A stretch of 64,000 nt of DNA from CAWAND01 sp963727915 (GCA_963727915.1 CAVSID010000001.1:558001-622000), one strand, 5' to 3'; positions 1 through 8,149 are shown, numbered from the stretch's first letter. The notes: generated from the sequence alone by a model not told the origin. Numbers and translations are program-made.

Positions 1-380
1 GCTACTTGAAGGTGTTCTGAGACATCCCGCGCCACGCCGTCCATGCCCACCACGTCTCCCGCATCATCTTCGACCGGGACGGCGAACAGTTCAGCCCATA
101 GCATGCGCCCGTCTTCGCACCGCAGCCTGACCACGGCTGTGATGCTTGGCTGGCTGTGGGCGCGAAGTTGCTCCACGGCCGCCGCAAATTCCTGCCGGCT
201 GCTTTCGTCAATCAGATTGGAGAAGAATTCCGCCTGGTGCAGGCAGCTCTGGGGGGGATAGCCCAGAGCCAATTCAAAGCCGCGGCTCACAAACGCCAGC
301 CCCTCCTGAAAATAGAGCCTGAAGTAGATGTCCGATGAGTGTTGCGCGATGCGCCGGAAATCCGGCTGAGCCTGTCTCAC
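1..380 (-). CDS. PAS-domain sensor protein (N-terminal part)
   Basis: The minus strand is open from a GTG at 380 to the window edge. It reads as a PAS fold: an opening with IAQHSSDIYFRL, then FELALGYPP, then LRCEDGRMLWAE and the PAC-like end VVGMDGVARDVSEH. PAS domains of this kind sit at the N-terminus of histidine kinases and diguanylate cyclases, but the output domain lies outside the window, so the class is unknown. The GTG start is preceded by GAGG seven bases upstream. There is no signal peptide in the visible part, so the domain is probably cytosolic. The gene is divergent from the aminotransferase at 686. Confidence 0.7.
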   Translation of the reverse strand, partial: MRQAQPDFRRIAQHSSDIYFRLYFQEGLAFVSRGFELALGYPPQSCLHQAEFFSNLIDESSRQEFAAAVEQLRAHSQPSITAVVRLRCEDGRMLWAELFAVPVEDDAGDVVGMDGVARDVSEHLQV

Positions 381-685
381 CTTGTTTCCTCGCCTGTGCT
401 TGTGGTCGGGCACCCTTTCTGTAACACCGCTCCGGGCAAGCCAAACCACCTGACCGGCTATCCGCTCCGCATGACACAACTCTACATTTCTGTTACACAG
501 CTCGACCCGACTGTAAGGGGATTGTAAGGTGAAACGCAGTTCGATGCAGGCGCCACACAGGAGCGTTTGGGAGAGATGTATAATGCCCGCACATCGTCCG
601 TCCGCCTGCGCCAGGTGCTGCCTCTACCCGACGCCACGCTCAGCCGGCCTTCATGTGTGGTTCGCAAAATCAACGGAGCACAACC
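381..685. other. Intergenic region with divergent promoters
   Basis: This 305-base gap separates two divergent genes. A TATAAT box lies at 579-584 on the plus strand, about 100 bases before the aminotransferase start. I could not find a convincing -35 at 16-18 bases. Two similar short stretches, CTGTAACACCGC near 420 and CTGTTACACAGC near 488, might be regulator half-sites, but this is weak. No coding sequence is supported here. Confidence 0.35.
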
Positions 686-1810
686 ATGCCCAAGACCTTT
701 TCCGATCTCAATCCTTCGCCGCGAATTCTACTCGGGCCCGGCCCAAGCATGGTTCACCCGCGCGTCTTGCGAAGCATGGCGACCCCGGTGATCGGCTACA
801 TGGACCCGGACTTTTTGGCGATTATGGCCGACGTCAAGGAGCTCCTTCAGCAAACGTTTCAGACCGAGAATGACATGACTTTGGCTGTGCCCGGTACGGG
901 GACCTCGGCCATGGAGGCCGCCATCTCAAACCTGGTCGAGCCCGGAGATAAGGTACTTGCGTGCATCCAGGGCTACTTCGGGGAACGGCTGGCAGAAATG
1001 GCCCAGCGGCACGGCGCCGACGTGACGCGGCTTGCCCGGGATTGGGGCGATGTGTTCGAGACTGGTGCGATTGAGACGGCAGTGGGCCAGGCGGCATACA
1101 AGCTCGTGACTCTGGTGCACGCCGAAACCTCAACCGGCGCCCTCCAGCCGGGCATTCCTGCCATTGCTAAGGCCTGTCACGAGAACGGCACCATGCTTGT
1201 TCTTGACTGTGTCACTTCGCTGGGCGGGGTTTCACTGGAGGTGGACGCTTGGGGCGTGGATGTGGCGTACAGCGCAGGTCAGAAGTGCCTTTCGGGCGTG
1301 CCCGGTCTTTCTCCGATCACCCTCAGTGCCCGAGCCGTCAAGACCATCGGCGAGCGGTCGACACCCCCGTCGGTCTTCTATCTGGATCTGAACCTGTTGG
1401 ATCGCTATTGGAGTAGTTCTCCCGCCTACCACCACACCGCTCCGATAAGCACGATGTATGCGCTGCGAGAAGCTCTACGCATGGTCCAAGAAGAAGGGCT
1501 CGAGGCCCGGATCGCCAGGCATCAGATCAATGCCAGGCGACTGTGGGACGGACTGGAAGCGCTAGGCCTGCCTCTTTGGGTGCTAGACGAGAGCCACCGC
1601 ATCCCCAGTTTGACCACCTGCCGTGTGCCGGAAGGCTTCGACGAAGCCAGCCTGCGCGCCGCCCTTCGGGATGAGTACAACATTGAGATCGCCGGCGGCT
1701 TCGGCCCGTTGGCAGGCAAGATCTGGCGTATCGGCCTGATGGGCGAATCGAGCCGGCATGAATACGTCACCCTGCTGCTGGCGGCTCTGCGAGAACTGTT
1801 GACTGACTGA
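686..1810 (+). CDS. Class V PLP aminotransferase (alanine/serine-glyoxylate type)
   Basis: The 374-residue product matches the alanine-glyoxylate/serine-glyoxylate aminotransferase family, which moves an amino group from alanine or serine to glyoxylate using pyridoxal phosphate. The opening LLGPGPSMVHPRVL is the family signature. VPGTGTSAMEAA binds the cofactor phosphate, VLDCVTSLGG holds the Asp that pairs with the pyridine nitrogen, and AGQKCLSGVPG carries the Schiff-base lysine. Length is normal and the frame is intact. The ATG at 686 has GGAG eight bases upstream and is preferred to an in-frame ATG at 653. A paralogue of the same family lies at 35258. The exact substrate cannot be told from sequence. 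Confidence 0.85.
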   Translation: MPKTFSDLNPSPRILLGPGPSMVHPRVLRSMATPVIGYMDPDFLAIMADVKELLQQTFQTENDMTLAVPGTGTSAMEAAISNLVEPGDKVLACIQGYFGERLAEMAQRHGADVTRLARDWGDVFETGAIETAVGQAAYKLVTLVHAETSTGALQPGIPAIAKACHENGTMLVLDCVTSLGGVSLEVDAWGVDVAYSAGQKCLSGVPGLSPITLSARAVKTIGERSTPPSVFYLDLNLLDRYWSSSPAYHHTAPISTMYALREALRMVQEEGLEARIARHQINARRLWDGLEALGLPLWVLDESHRIPSLTTCRVPEGFDEASLRAALRDEYNIEIAGGFGPLAGKIWRIGLMGESSRHEYVTLLLAALRELLTD

Positions 1811-1843
1811 ATAGCCTTGGATGACAACCGCGGAGGGGCGCGC

Positions 1844-2656
1844 CTAGCGCAGCGACATCGGGCTGCGCCGGTTGTAGCGGGAGGCGATGTAGCCGAGGGC
1901 GCCCGCCGCCACCAAGAAGCTTATGCCCAAGATTCCCAATAACAGTGAGCGCTGTGAATCGCCGGTGGTGTCGCCGCTAAGGGCTGCGCTGGCCTGGGCG
2001 CCGAATTCCACGTAGCTGACATCGCCGGGGGCGATGCGCACCGGTGTGTTCATCGATGTGGTCGGGTTGTAGCCGGCGGGGACTGCGGCGCTGACATTGT
2101 AGTCCCCCATTTCGAGGCCTGTGAAGCAGTGCCCCTCGGGATCGGCGGTCGTCGCTTCATCCCCAACCACGGTGCCACCGGTGTCGGCCACGCTCACCTG
2201 ACCACCAGGCAAGGCTGGCTCCCCTTCATCCAGACTGGCGTTGCCGTTCTGGTCTACAAAGAGGAGCACACAGATGTCGGCCGTGCCGCCTACCGGTGTG
2301 GGCGTCAAAGTCGCCGGGGCTGAGGTCTCGGCCGCCACAGGCGGCTGGGTTGGGCTGAGCTTGGCGAGCGTCAACTGCATTCCCGGTGTGAGAAAATCGG
2401 TTGATTTGAGCCCGTTGAGGGCGTACAGCTCTTCCAGGCTTATCCCGGCCACGGCGGCGATGCGCCAGGCGGTGTCCCCTTCTTGAACCACATAGATGAT
2501 ATTTCCGTTTTCGTTCGCCGTCGGCGTGGGAAAGGCTGTCGGCGCCTGAAGAGCCGGGGCGGACGGTTCGGCGCCCCACGCCTGGGTCGCCAGCATGACG
2601 GCCAACGCGACCGCCAAAGCGCACCCGCCGAGAAGCATGCTACGATTGTTTCTCAT
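1844..2656 (-). CDS. LysM surface protein with Cna-B-like domain and C-terminal anchor
   Basis: The 270-residue protein starts with a signal peptide (LLGGCALAVALAVMLA) and a Pro/Thr linker. A LysM domain follows (IIYVVQEGDTAWRIAA, then LYALNGLKSTDFLTPG), which in this family binds peptidoglycan glycan. After a second linker comes a SpaA/Cna-B-like repeat (FVDQNGNASLDEGEPALPGG, then GDYNVSAAVPAGY). It ends in a transmembrane segment (LLLGILGISFLVAAGALGY) and a basic tail, so it is probably anchored outside the membrane, pointing to the wall. The ATG at 2656 is chosen because a TATAAT box sits only nine bases before it and the signal peptide begins there. It is divergent from fpg. Confidence 0.75.
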   Translation of the reverse strand: MRNNRSMLLGGCALAVALAVMLATQAWGAEPSAPALQAPTAFPTPTANENGNIIYVVQEGDTAWRIAAVAGISLEELYALNGLKSTDFLTPGMQLTLAKLSPTQPPVAAETSAPATLTPTPVGGTADICVLLFVDQNGNASLDEGEPALPGGQVSVADTGGTVVGDEATTADPEGHCFTGLEMGDYNVSAAVPAGYNPTTSMNTPVRIAPGDVSYVEFGAQASAALSGDTTGDSQRSLLLGILGISFLVAAGALGYIASRYNRRSPMSLR

Positions 2657-2704
2657 CGCATGCAGATTATAGCCGGTCGATCCGGCCGGGTATAGAGGCG
2701 GCCG
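2657..2704. promoter_or_regulatory. Divergent promoters with -10 boxes next to the start codons
   Basis: On the minus strand TATAAT (2666-2671) ends nine bases before the LysM-gene ATG. On the plus strand TATAGA (2691-2696) ends eight bases before the fpg ATG. A transcript starting 6-8 bases after either box would begin at or next to the start codon, so both messages look leaderless. No clear -35 boxes were seen. Confidence 0.5.
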
Positions 2705-3568
2705 ATGCCGGAACTGCCTGAACTCGAAATCGTGCGCGAGGTGCTCCAGCGAAGGGTCCTGGCCAGGCCGATTCTCAAAGTGACGGTGGCTCCCAGGGGC
2801 GGTCCGATCGTCATTCGCGATCTCACTAATGCAGGTTTCCAAGCCGGACTAACCGGGCGCGGCCTGAAGTCAGTTTTTCGGCGAGGCAAGTTTCTCATCT
2901 TCACCTTGGACGTAGAGGACCTGTACCTGGTGATCAATCCCAAGCTGTCGGGCCGGCTTCAGCTATGCGCACCGGGGGCCAAAAAGGCTGGTCCCACCCA
3001 CGTTGTATTCCACTTCGACCGCCCCCCCGAAGAGCTCCGCTACGTCGATACCAAGCGCATGGGCCAGCTCTACCTAACCCACGATCTGGGGCAGATACCG
3101 ACCTTCGATCAGATGGGTCCGGACGCCCTGGATATCGACCCCGATGCTTTTCGCGCCCGCCTGAAGAAGTTTAGGGGAGAGATCAAAGGCATCCTGACAC
3201 GCGCCGCGTTTGTGGCCGGGATCGGCAACGCTTACGCCGACGAAATTCTGTGGGCTGCCCAGATCCATCCGTACCGCAAGCGACCTTCGCTGACCTCGGA
3301 AGAGGTTGATCGCCTTTACCAAGCCATGCAGGCGACTCTCCGTCAATCGACCGATCGCGTGCGCGAGGCCATGGGGGAGGACATCTATCTCAAGCCCCGC
3401 GAATTCTTCGCCGTCCATATGCGGGGGGGCGAAACCTGCCCGCGCTGCGGCAGCACGATATCGGAAGTCACGGCCCAGCAGAAGATCACCAACTTCTGCC
3501 GCTCCTGCCAGCCGGGCGGATTGATACGCGGCATGTCGGCTCCCAGACCGGACAAGGGGAACCGCTAG
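2705..3568 (+). CDS. mutM: Formamidopyrimidine-DNA glycosylase
   Basis: The product is the base-excision repair enzyme that removes 8-oxoguanine and formamidopyrimidines and nicks the strand by beta/delta elimination. It begins MPELPELE, where the mature N-terminal Pro is the catalytic nucleophile followed by the key Glu. FRRGKFL is the conserved beta-hairpin lysine region, GIGNAYADEILW is the helix-two-turn-helix, and CPRCG with CRSC forms the C-terminal zinc finger. At 287 residues it has the usual length and an intact frame. It is probably transcribed from its own leaderless promoter. The following gene converges six bases downstream. Confidence 0.93.
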   Translation: MPELPELEIVREVLQRRVLARPILKVTVAPRGGPIVIRDLTNAGFQAGLTGRGLKSVFRRGKFLIFTLDVEDLYLVINPKLSGRLQLCAPGAKKAGPTHVVFHFDRPPEELRYVDTKRMGQLYLTHDLGQIPTFDQMGPDALDIDPDAFRARLKKFRGEIKGILTRAAFVAGIGNAYADEILWAAQIHPYRKRPSLTSEEVDRLYQAMQATLRQSTDRVREAMGEDIYLKPREFFAVHMRGGETCPRCGSTISEVTAQQKITNFCRSCQPGGLIRGMSAPRPDKGNR

Positions 3569-3574
3569 GCGCAC

Positions 3575-4462
3575 TCAGTTCGAAATATGGCCTTCGAAAT
3601 CGGACCCAAATGAGGCGGGCAGCCGGGAAGGACGCATAGTGTCGGGACGAACCACAACCCACCGGGTGTGGCCCGTGGCAACGATGTCCCCACTTTCTTG
3701 TCGTTGAAGGCGGTAGTGTCTCAGCCCGGTGGAGCGACGGACATCCGACAGCCAGGTGCTCATGTCCAGTATCTCTTCCAGATTCGTAGGCATCCGATAG
3801 TCCACCACGTGCTCCCGCACCACAAAGGCGATCCCTTCCGCCTGGCAACGAGCAAGCGTCCAGCCGTGCTCTGCTCCGGCAGCGATCCCGGCGTCGGTCA
3901 TGTAGTCCAGGATGGCGGCGATGTTCAGGAAGCCTTGGGGATCGACATCCCGCCAGGCCACCGATCGAAGCCGATGCAGGGCTCCTTCCGGGGCCGTAGC
4001 CGTGCTGGGCGGGCTGACCTCCCAAGCCGGTTCCTGCCCGGCGGATTGGGCCCGCCCCAGAATAGCCTGGATCTCGTCAGGCAGCGCCTGTCGCTGCCCA
4101 CGTTCCCGATCCGCCAGGTGCCAAAGGATCCTTCCGAGCGCCAGGATTTCATGTTCTCCCCTGTGGCGGACCTCGTAGGCCCGCTGCCATCCCTCTGGGA
4201 TCACCGATGAAATCCGGGTTGTGACCTCGACCGCTTCCCCATAGTGAACCGGTTTCAAGAAGGCGGCTTCCAGATGGCCGGCCATCCACGCCCAAGCCCT
4301 GCCGTCTGGGCGATCTCGCGGAAGACCCAACGCCTGGTCCGCCCGTATCCCGGACTCATGCATGTAGCGAATCAAGTTGGGATTGTTGATCAGGCCGTAG
4401 GCGTCGCACTCATCAAAGCGGACATCAAAGCTGGATCGGTGGTCGGGCGGCATGCGTGGCAT
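3575..4462 (-). CDS. Double-hotdog acyl-ACP/acyl-CoA thioesterase-like protein
   Basis: The 295-residue product contains two hotdog-fold halves. The first starts FDVRFDECDAYGLINNPNLI, the Asp/Asn pattern of 4-hydroxybenzoyl-CoA/YbgC-type thioesterases. The second starts RSVAWRDVDPQGFLNIAAIL and repeats the pattern. This two-domain arrangement is shared with FatA/FatB-like acyl-ACP thioesterases that release fatty acids from acyl carrier protein. Substrate and chain length are unknown. The frame is intact and there is no signal peptide, so it should be cytosolic. It converges on mutM and is divergent from the kinase gene at 4652. Confidence 0.7.
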   Translation of the reverse strand: MPRMPPDHRSSFDVRFDECDAYGLINNPNLIRYMHESGIRADQALGLPRDRPDGRAWAWMAGHLEAAFLKPVHYGEAVEVTTRISSVIPEGWQRAYEVRHRGEHEILALGRILWHLADRERGQRQALPDEIQAILGRAQSAGQEPAWEVSPPSTATAPEGALHRLRSVAWRDVDPQGFLNIAAILDYMTDAGIAAGAEHGWTLARCQAEGIAFVVREHVVDYRMPTNLEEILDMSTWLSDVRRSTGLRHYRLQRQESGDIVATGHTRWVVVRPDTMRPSRLPASFGSDFEGHISN

Positions 4463-4532
4463 CTCCTACCTGATGCAGATGGGTCCCTTCAGGTTACCAT
4501 CTTGCGCCGGGATGTCGGCCTGCGCTGCGTGC

Positions 4533-4538
4533 TATACT
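4533..4538 (+). promoter_or_regulatory. Extended -10 promoter of the Ser/Thr kinase gene
   Basis: The sequence TGCTATACT places TATACT at 4533-4538 with the TG of an extended -10 just before it. It lies about 115 bases upstream of the kinase ATG. The same TGCTAT(A/C)(A/C)T element recurs at 19409, 19449, 27878 and 62645. Confidence 0.5.
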
Positions 4539-4594
4539 GGCGTGGCTTTCCATCACCGCCATCCACATTCCACCAACCAAGCGCCGGGGAACGG

Positions 4595-4614
4595 CTTGTG
4601 AAATTCCTCACAAG
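4595..4614. promoter_or_regulatory. Palindromic operator, TTGTGA-N6-TCACAA type
   Basis: CTTGTGA (4595-4601) and TCACAAG (4608-4614) are perfect inverted arms around a six-base spacer. The site is 37 bases before the kinase ATG and downstream of the candidate promoter at 4533, a position suited to repression. It matches the Rex and CRP/FNR operator style and seven further sites in this window. Confidence 0.6.
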
Positions 4615-4651
4615 CGGGCGGGGCATTGGTCTGGCAGCTGAGGTCTCAGAC

Positions 4652-6655
4652 ATGACCGAATGGGTCGGTCGCACGCTCTCCAAGGTTCAGATCCAGAAGC
4701 CACTGGGGCGCGGCGGGATGGCCGAGGTCTACCTCGGCCGGCACACAACTCTCAACCGTCCGGTGGCGGTGAAGCTACTGCACGCCCATCTCACCGGCGA
4801 CGAGGATCTCACCAAGCGCTTCCTGGCCGAAGCCCAGTCGGTGGCCGGCCTGAGGCATACCAACATCGTCCAGGTGTTCGACTTCGATGTGATCGACGGG
4901 CGCCCGTACATCGTGATGGAGCTGTTGGAAGGCCTTTCCTTGGCCGACTATCTGCGCTCACTCCACGAATCGGGGCTCACACTCCCACTAAGCACCGTGG
5001 CCAGGCTCACCGGTTCGGTGGCGTCCGCCCTTGACTATGCCCACAGTCAGGGCATTATCCATCGCGACGTCAAACCGGCCAACATCATGCTCCGCCAGGG
5101 TCGCACGCCGATCGACCCCCAACTGCCCTTGCTGCCCGATGTGGAGCCGGTGTTGACGGATTTTGGCATCGCCCGCTTGACGACGGCCACCACGCAGACC
5201 GCCACGGGCACTGTTCTGGGCACCCCGGCCTATATGAGCCCCGAGCAAATCCGCGGTGATTCAATCGATGCCCGCTCCGACATCTACTCCCTGGGCGTGG
5301 TCCTGTACGAAATGCTGGCCGGGCAGCCGCCGTTCGACGTCGACACTACCCCGGCCGCTATCCTGGTCAAACACCTCCAAGAGCAGCCTCCGCCCGTCCC
5401 TCAGGTCAAACCCGAAGTCCAGGCGATTGTCAGCAAGGCCCTGGCCAAGAAACCGGATCAACGCTACCAGCGCGCCGCCGATCTGGCGCGGGACCTCCAG
5501 ACCACCCTGGCGCCAGCCGGCTCACCACAAGCCGCCGGGGCCGGGCGCCCCCGGCCGCCGGCGCCGCCATCGCCGCGCCGTTGGATCTGGGCTGCCGTCG
5601 CAGGCGTGCTGGCGATAGGCGCCCTGGGTGTGCTCGGCGCCGGCTGGCTGGCGATCCGCCTGCTCGGACCACGCCTCATCGCTTCTCCCAGCCAGACCCC
5701 CGTCCCCGTCGTGGCGGCGGCCCCCTCGCCAGCCCCGGCGACCGAAGCCGTGGGCACAGCGCCGCCGACCACGGAAGCCTCAGCCGCTTCCACCCCCAGC
5801 GGTTTCGCCGTCTTCAAGGACGCCAGCCTGACGGCCCAGATCAACGGCGTCGACCCCGCTCCGGCCGGTTTCGCCTACCAAGCCTGGCTCGTCGGCCCCG
5901 ATGCCGATCCGCTGTCCCTGGGCCTGGTCTCCCCGGTCGAAGGCCAGTTGGCCATTTCGTATCAAGACCCGCAGGGGACCAGCTTACTGTCTTCCTACTC
6001 GGGGCTCTGGATAAGCCTGGAACCCAACCCCGATCCAGACCCGGAGACCGCCGGCGAGAAGGTCTATGCGGCCACAGTACCCGACCAGGTCACAGCCGAT
6101 GCCCAGCTCTTGGCCGAGGTTGACGGTCCGGGGGATTTGACAGCCGAGCTGTTGGACGGGATGGCCCACCAGGCGGTTCATTTCACCAGCCACCGCGACC
6201 TGGCCGTGTCATCGATTGCCGCCGGCAATCTGGCCGGCGCGAAGCAGCATTCCGAGCATGTGATCAACATCCTGGAGGGAAAGTCCGGCCCGGACTACGG
6301 CGATTGGAACGGCGACGGACGGGTGGAGAATCCCGGAGACGACGTCGGCCTGATACCCTACCTCCAGCTCTTGAGCGGACTGGTCGTGGACATCCAGGAC
6401 AACCCTGCGGCCGATGACGCCTCCCGCCAGGCCGCCGACCAGCTCAACCAGCAGATCCAGACCGTGTTGGACCAGGCCTCGCAGGCGCGCGATTTGGCCA
6501 CGCGGGTGGCCTCCGCCGATACCCTGGAAGAGGTCCAGCCGCTGGCGCCCGAGATGACCGCCTTCCAGCTTCAAGATCCGGTCAACGCCATAGACGATCA
6601 AGCTGGCGGCGTCGACCTTGCCCTGACAGTGGTCGTCCTCCGCCTCAAGCCTTGA
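4652..6655 (+). CDS. Membrane Ser/Thr protein kinase (PknB-like) with extracytoplasmic domain
   Basis: This 667-residue kinase phosphorylates Ser/Thr on partner proteins. The cytosolic Hanks-type domain spans about residues 8-280: GRGGMAEV glycine loop at 19-26, Lys41 in AVKLL, HRDVKPANIM near 135-144, DFGIAR, and GTPAYMSPEQ. After a Pro/Ala-rich linker there is one membrane helix (WIWAAVAGVLAIGALGVLG, from about 309). The outer part holds a Thr/Pro linker, a stretch like the anti-sigma-K (RskA) domain (FAYQAWLVG), and a dockerin-like acidic loop (DWNGDGRVENPGDD). The upstream open frame from 4244 is antisense to the thioesterase gene and is not used. An operator palindrome lies 37 bases upstream. 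No PASTA repeats are present, so the sensed signal is unknown. Confidence 0.85.
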   Translation: MTEWVGRTLSKVQIQKPLGRGGMAEVYLGRHTTLNRPVAVKLLHAHLTGDEDLTKRFLAEAQSVAGLRHTNIVQVFDFDVIDGRPYIVMELLEGLSLADYLRSLHESGLTLPLSTVARLTGSVASALDYAHSQGIIHRDVKPANIMLRQGRTPIDPQLPLLPDVEPVLTDFGIARLTTATTQTATGTVLGTPAYMSPEQIRGDSIDARSDIYSLGVVLYEMLAGQPPFDVDTTPAAILVKHLQEQPPPVPQVKPEVQAIVSKALAKKPDQRYQRAADLARDLQTTLAPAGSPQAAGAGRPRPPAPPSPRRWIWAAVAGVLAIGALGVLGAGWLAIRLLGPRLIASPSQTPVPVVAAAPSPAPATEAVGTAPPTTEASAASTPSGFAVFKDASLTAQINGVDPAPAGFAYQAWLVGPDADPLSLGLVSPVEGQLAISYQDPQGTSLLSSYSGLWISLEPNPDPDPETAGEKVYAATVPDQVTADAQLLAEVDGPGDLTAELLDGMAHQAVHFTSHRDLAVSSIAAGNLAGAKQHSEHVINILEGKSGPDYGDWNGDGRVENPGDDVGLIPYLQLLSGLVVDIQDNPAADDASRQAADQLNQQIQTVLDQASQARDLATRVASADTLEEVQPLAPEMTAFQLQDPVNAIDDQAGGVDLALTVVVLRLKP

Positions 6656-6686
6656 TGCGTAGTGGCTCCCAACGCTGAAACGACGA

Positions 6687-6710
6687 GCGGCGCACCAGTT
6701 GGTGCGCCGC
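6687..6710 (-). terminator. Perfect hairpin after the Cys-rich micropeptide gene
   Basis: GCGGCGCACC and GGTGCGCCGC form a ten-base-pair stem with a four-base loop, starting 14 bases after the stop of the micropeptide gene on the minus strand. The following bases are only weakly T-rich (TCGTCGTTTC). It could also serve the kinase gene that ends at 6655 on the other strand. Confidence 0.6.
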
Positions 6711-6723
6711 CCCCATGCCTCCG

Positions 6724-6771
6724 TCAGCAGCCGCAGCCGCCGTCACCACAATCACAACACGTATATGCCAT
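6724..6771 (-). CDS. Cys-rich 15-residue micropeptide, ArsR-linked
   Basis: The minus strand encodes MAYTCCDCGDGGCGC followed by TGA: five Cys and two Asp in 15 residues, a composition typical of a metal-binding metallothionein-like peptide. It is far below normal gene-calling limits. Translation is supported by AGGAGGTGAT (6777-6786), a near-complete match to the anti-Shine-Dalgarno sequence, whose AGGAGG ends nine bases before the ATG. A palindrome also found at the arsR start lies about 50 bases upstream, and a strong hairpin follows the stop. The peptide lies directly downstream of arsR on the same strand. The function (metal or arsenic/antimony binding, or a regulatory leader) is inferred only; I know of no characterised family for it. 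Confidence 0.6.
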   Translation of the reverse strand: MAYTCCDCGDGGCGC

Positions 6772-6819
6772 GGCCCATCACCTCCTCTCACAAACTTCCG
6801 AAGTTTCCGGTCCCACCCT

Positions 6820-6843
6820 ATTCATCGATGATTGTCGATGGAT
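6820..6843. promoter_or_regulatory. ArsR-type operator upstream of the micropeptide gene
   Basis: ATTCATCGA (6820-6828) and TCGATGGAT (6835-6843) are inverted arms around a six-base spacer, with one mismatch. The same ATYCATCGATGRAT core occurs at 7200-7213 at the arsR start. ArsR proteins bind imperfect palindromes of this size and dissociate when metal binds, so this is the likely control site for the small gene downstream. Confidence 0.55.
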
Positions 6844-6883
6844 AAGCGCAAAAAAAATGAACGCCTGCGGCGGACCTGGCCGC

Positions 6884-7205
6884 TCAGGCGATGTCCTCAG
6901 GTCGAATCAAATCCTCCCGCTCCGGAGCGAAAGCCGCCACGAGGCGCCCACAGCAGCTGACCACGGCATCCTGGTTCAGCGAGTAGAAAGTCTGTCTGCC
7001 CTCTTGGCGGACGTTTACCAAACCGGCGTCTCGCAAGATCGCCAAATGGTGAGAAACGGTCGGCTGGCCCACACCAACTCTGTCCACCAGCTCGCCCACG
7101 CTGCACCACTCGCAGCAGCAAGCCTGCATGACCTTCTGGCGCGTCGGAGTCGGCCAGTGCCTTGGCGAAGGTCAACGTCCCCGGTGCGCTCTTATCGACA
7201 TCCAT
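6884..7205 (-). CDS. ArsR/SmtB-family metalloregulator (one frame break)
   Basis: The product is a winged-helix repressor of about 106 residues that should release DNA on binding a metal or metalloid. The N-terminal frame reads MDVDKSAPGTLTFAKALADS. After a one-base insertion near 7147 the protein continues TRQKVMQACCCEWCSVGEL, then VGVGQPTVSHHLAIL, the DNA-recognition helix, and DAGLVNVRQEGRQTFYSL, the wing. The Cys cluster CCCEWC lies where ArsR proteins carry their metal ligands, and CC recurs near the C-terminus (VVSCCGRL). Start 7205 is preferred because a TTGACT-18-TATCAT promoter sits just upstream. The Cys-rich micropeptide follows on the same strand. The metal specificity is not readable. 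Confidence 0.8.
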
Positions 7206-7243
7206 CGATGAATATGATACTCGACTCTCCCGCCGCGAGTCAA
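7200..7243 (-). promoter_or_regulatory. arsR promoter with operator over the start codon
   Basis: On the minus strand a -35 TTGACT (7238-7243) and -10 TATCAT (7214-7219) are 18 bases apart, a good sigma-70 promoter. The palindrome ATCCATCGATGAAT (7200-7213, 12 of 14 bases symmetric) touches the -10 and covers the ATG at 7205. This suggests self-repression and a leaderless or nearly leaderless message. Confidence 0.6.
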
Positions 7244-7369
7244 GATCGGGTGTCAGCCCAGCGATTGGACTCGGACCGGCTGCGTGGTTTAGAATGCGGG
7301 CGATGCCGGGCTTGACAATCGCTTGCGGTTGTATCCGCATAGCAGGCTACGACGTCAGAGAGTTCGGAC

Positions 7370-8141
7370 CGTGCTGAGACGCTTGACTCCGGCCAACTTC
7401 CTGTTCCTCATCATCAGCCTGGCAGGGCTGGTTGTGCTGCTATACCCGTTCTGGGCCCTGCCCGGCCCCGGGCAAGACCAGAGCCGGGCGGCCTTGCTCG
7501 TGCTGAGCGGCGCCCTGGCATTGATTTTGGCGGCCTTGTTGGCGGAGGCCCAGACCGGGCTCACCGCCCAGACGGTGGCTCTCATCGGCACGCTGGTCGG
7601 CCTCAACGCCATGATTCGCGTGGTGGATACCGTCCTCCCGCTTCCCGGTGGTTTTTCGCCCGTCTTCCTGCTCATCATCCTGGTCGGCCACGTCTTCGGC
7701 GCCCGGCTCGGCTTTCTGATGGGCTCGCTCACGTTGCTTGTGTCCGGCCCGCTCACAGCCGGCGGGTTGGGGCCCTGGACCCCTTATCAAATGCTGGCCG
7801 CCGGCTGGATGGGCATGGGCGCCGCCTGGCTACCGGCCGAGCGCGGCCGCAGCCTGTCACTCGTGCTATACGGCGCCGTGTGGGGATTGGTGTATGGCGC
7901 CGTCACCAACCTGCAGTATTGGCCCTACGCGCTGAGCTCACCGGACTTGAGCTGGGCCCCGGGATTGGGTCCACTGACCGTTCTGACCCGCTATGCCCGG
8001 TTCTACATGGTGACCTCCCTCGCATGGGATGGATTGCGAGCCGCTGGCAATGTCGGCCTGATCTTGCTCCTTTCCCAGCCCCTGATTCAGACCCTCCAAC
8101 GCTTCCAGCGCCGCGCCCGGGTGATCTGGGAGCCGGCCTGA
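7370..8141 (+). CDS. ECF transporter S (substrate-binding) component, cobalamin-type candidate
   Basis: This 256-residue protein has about six hydrophobic segments (for example FLFLIISLAGLVVLLYPFW and LLVLSGALALILAALLAEA). It resembles the ECF S components in which a loop reads GPLTAGGLGPWTPYQMLAAG; the GPWTP-x-QM pattern is what I associate with cobalamin/cobamide-type S subunits, so the ligand is a guess. S components capture a vitamin and dock on the EcfT/EcfA module. Such a module, with a cobalamin riboswitch and no S gene, lies at 43538-46198. The GTG at 7370 gives the first membrane helix a short basic start. No riboswitch was seen upstream. Confidence 0.6.
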
Positions 8142-8149
8142 GGGCCGGT

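Noticed and set aside
4244..4651. Upstream extension of the kinase frame to 4244
   Set aside because: It is antisense to the thioesterase and would place the promoter and operator inside coding sequence; the ATG at 4652 begins just before the kinase domain.
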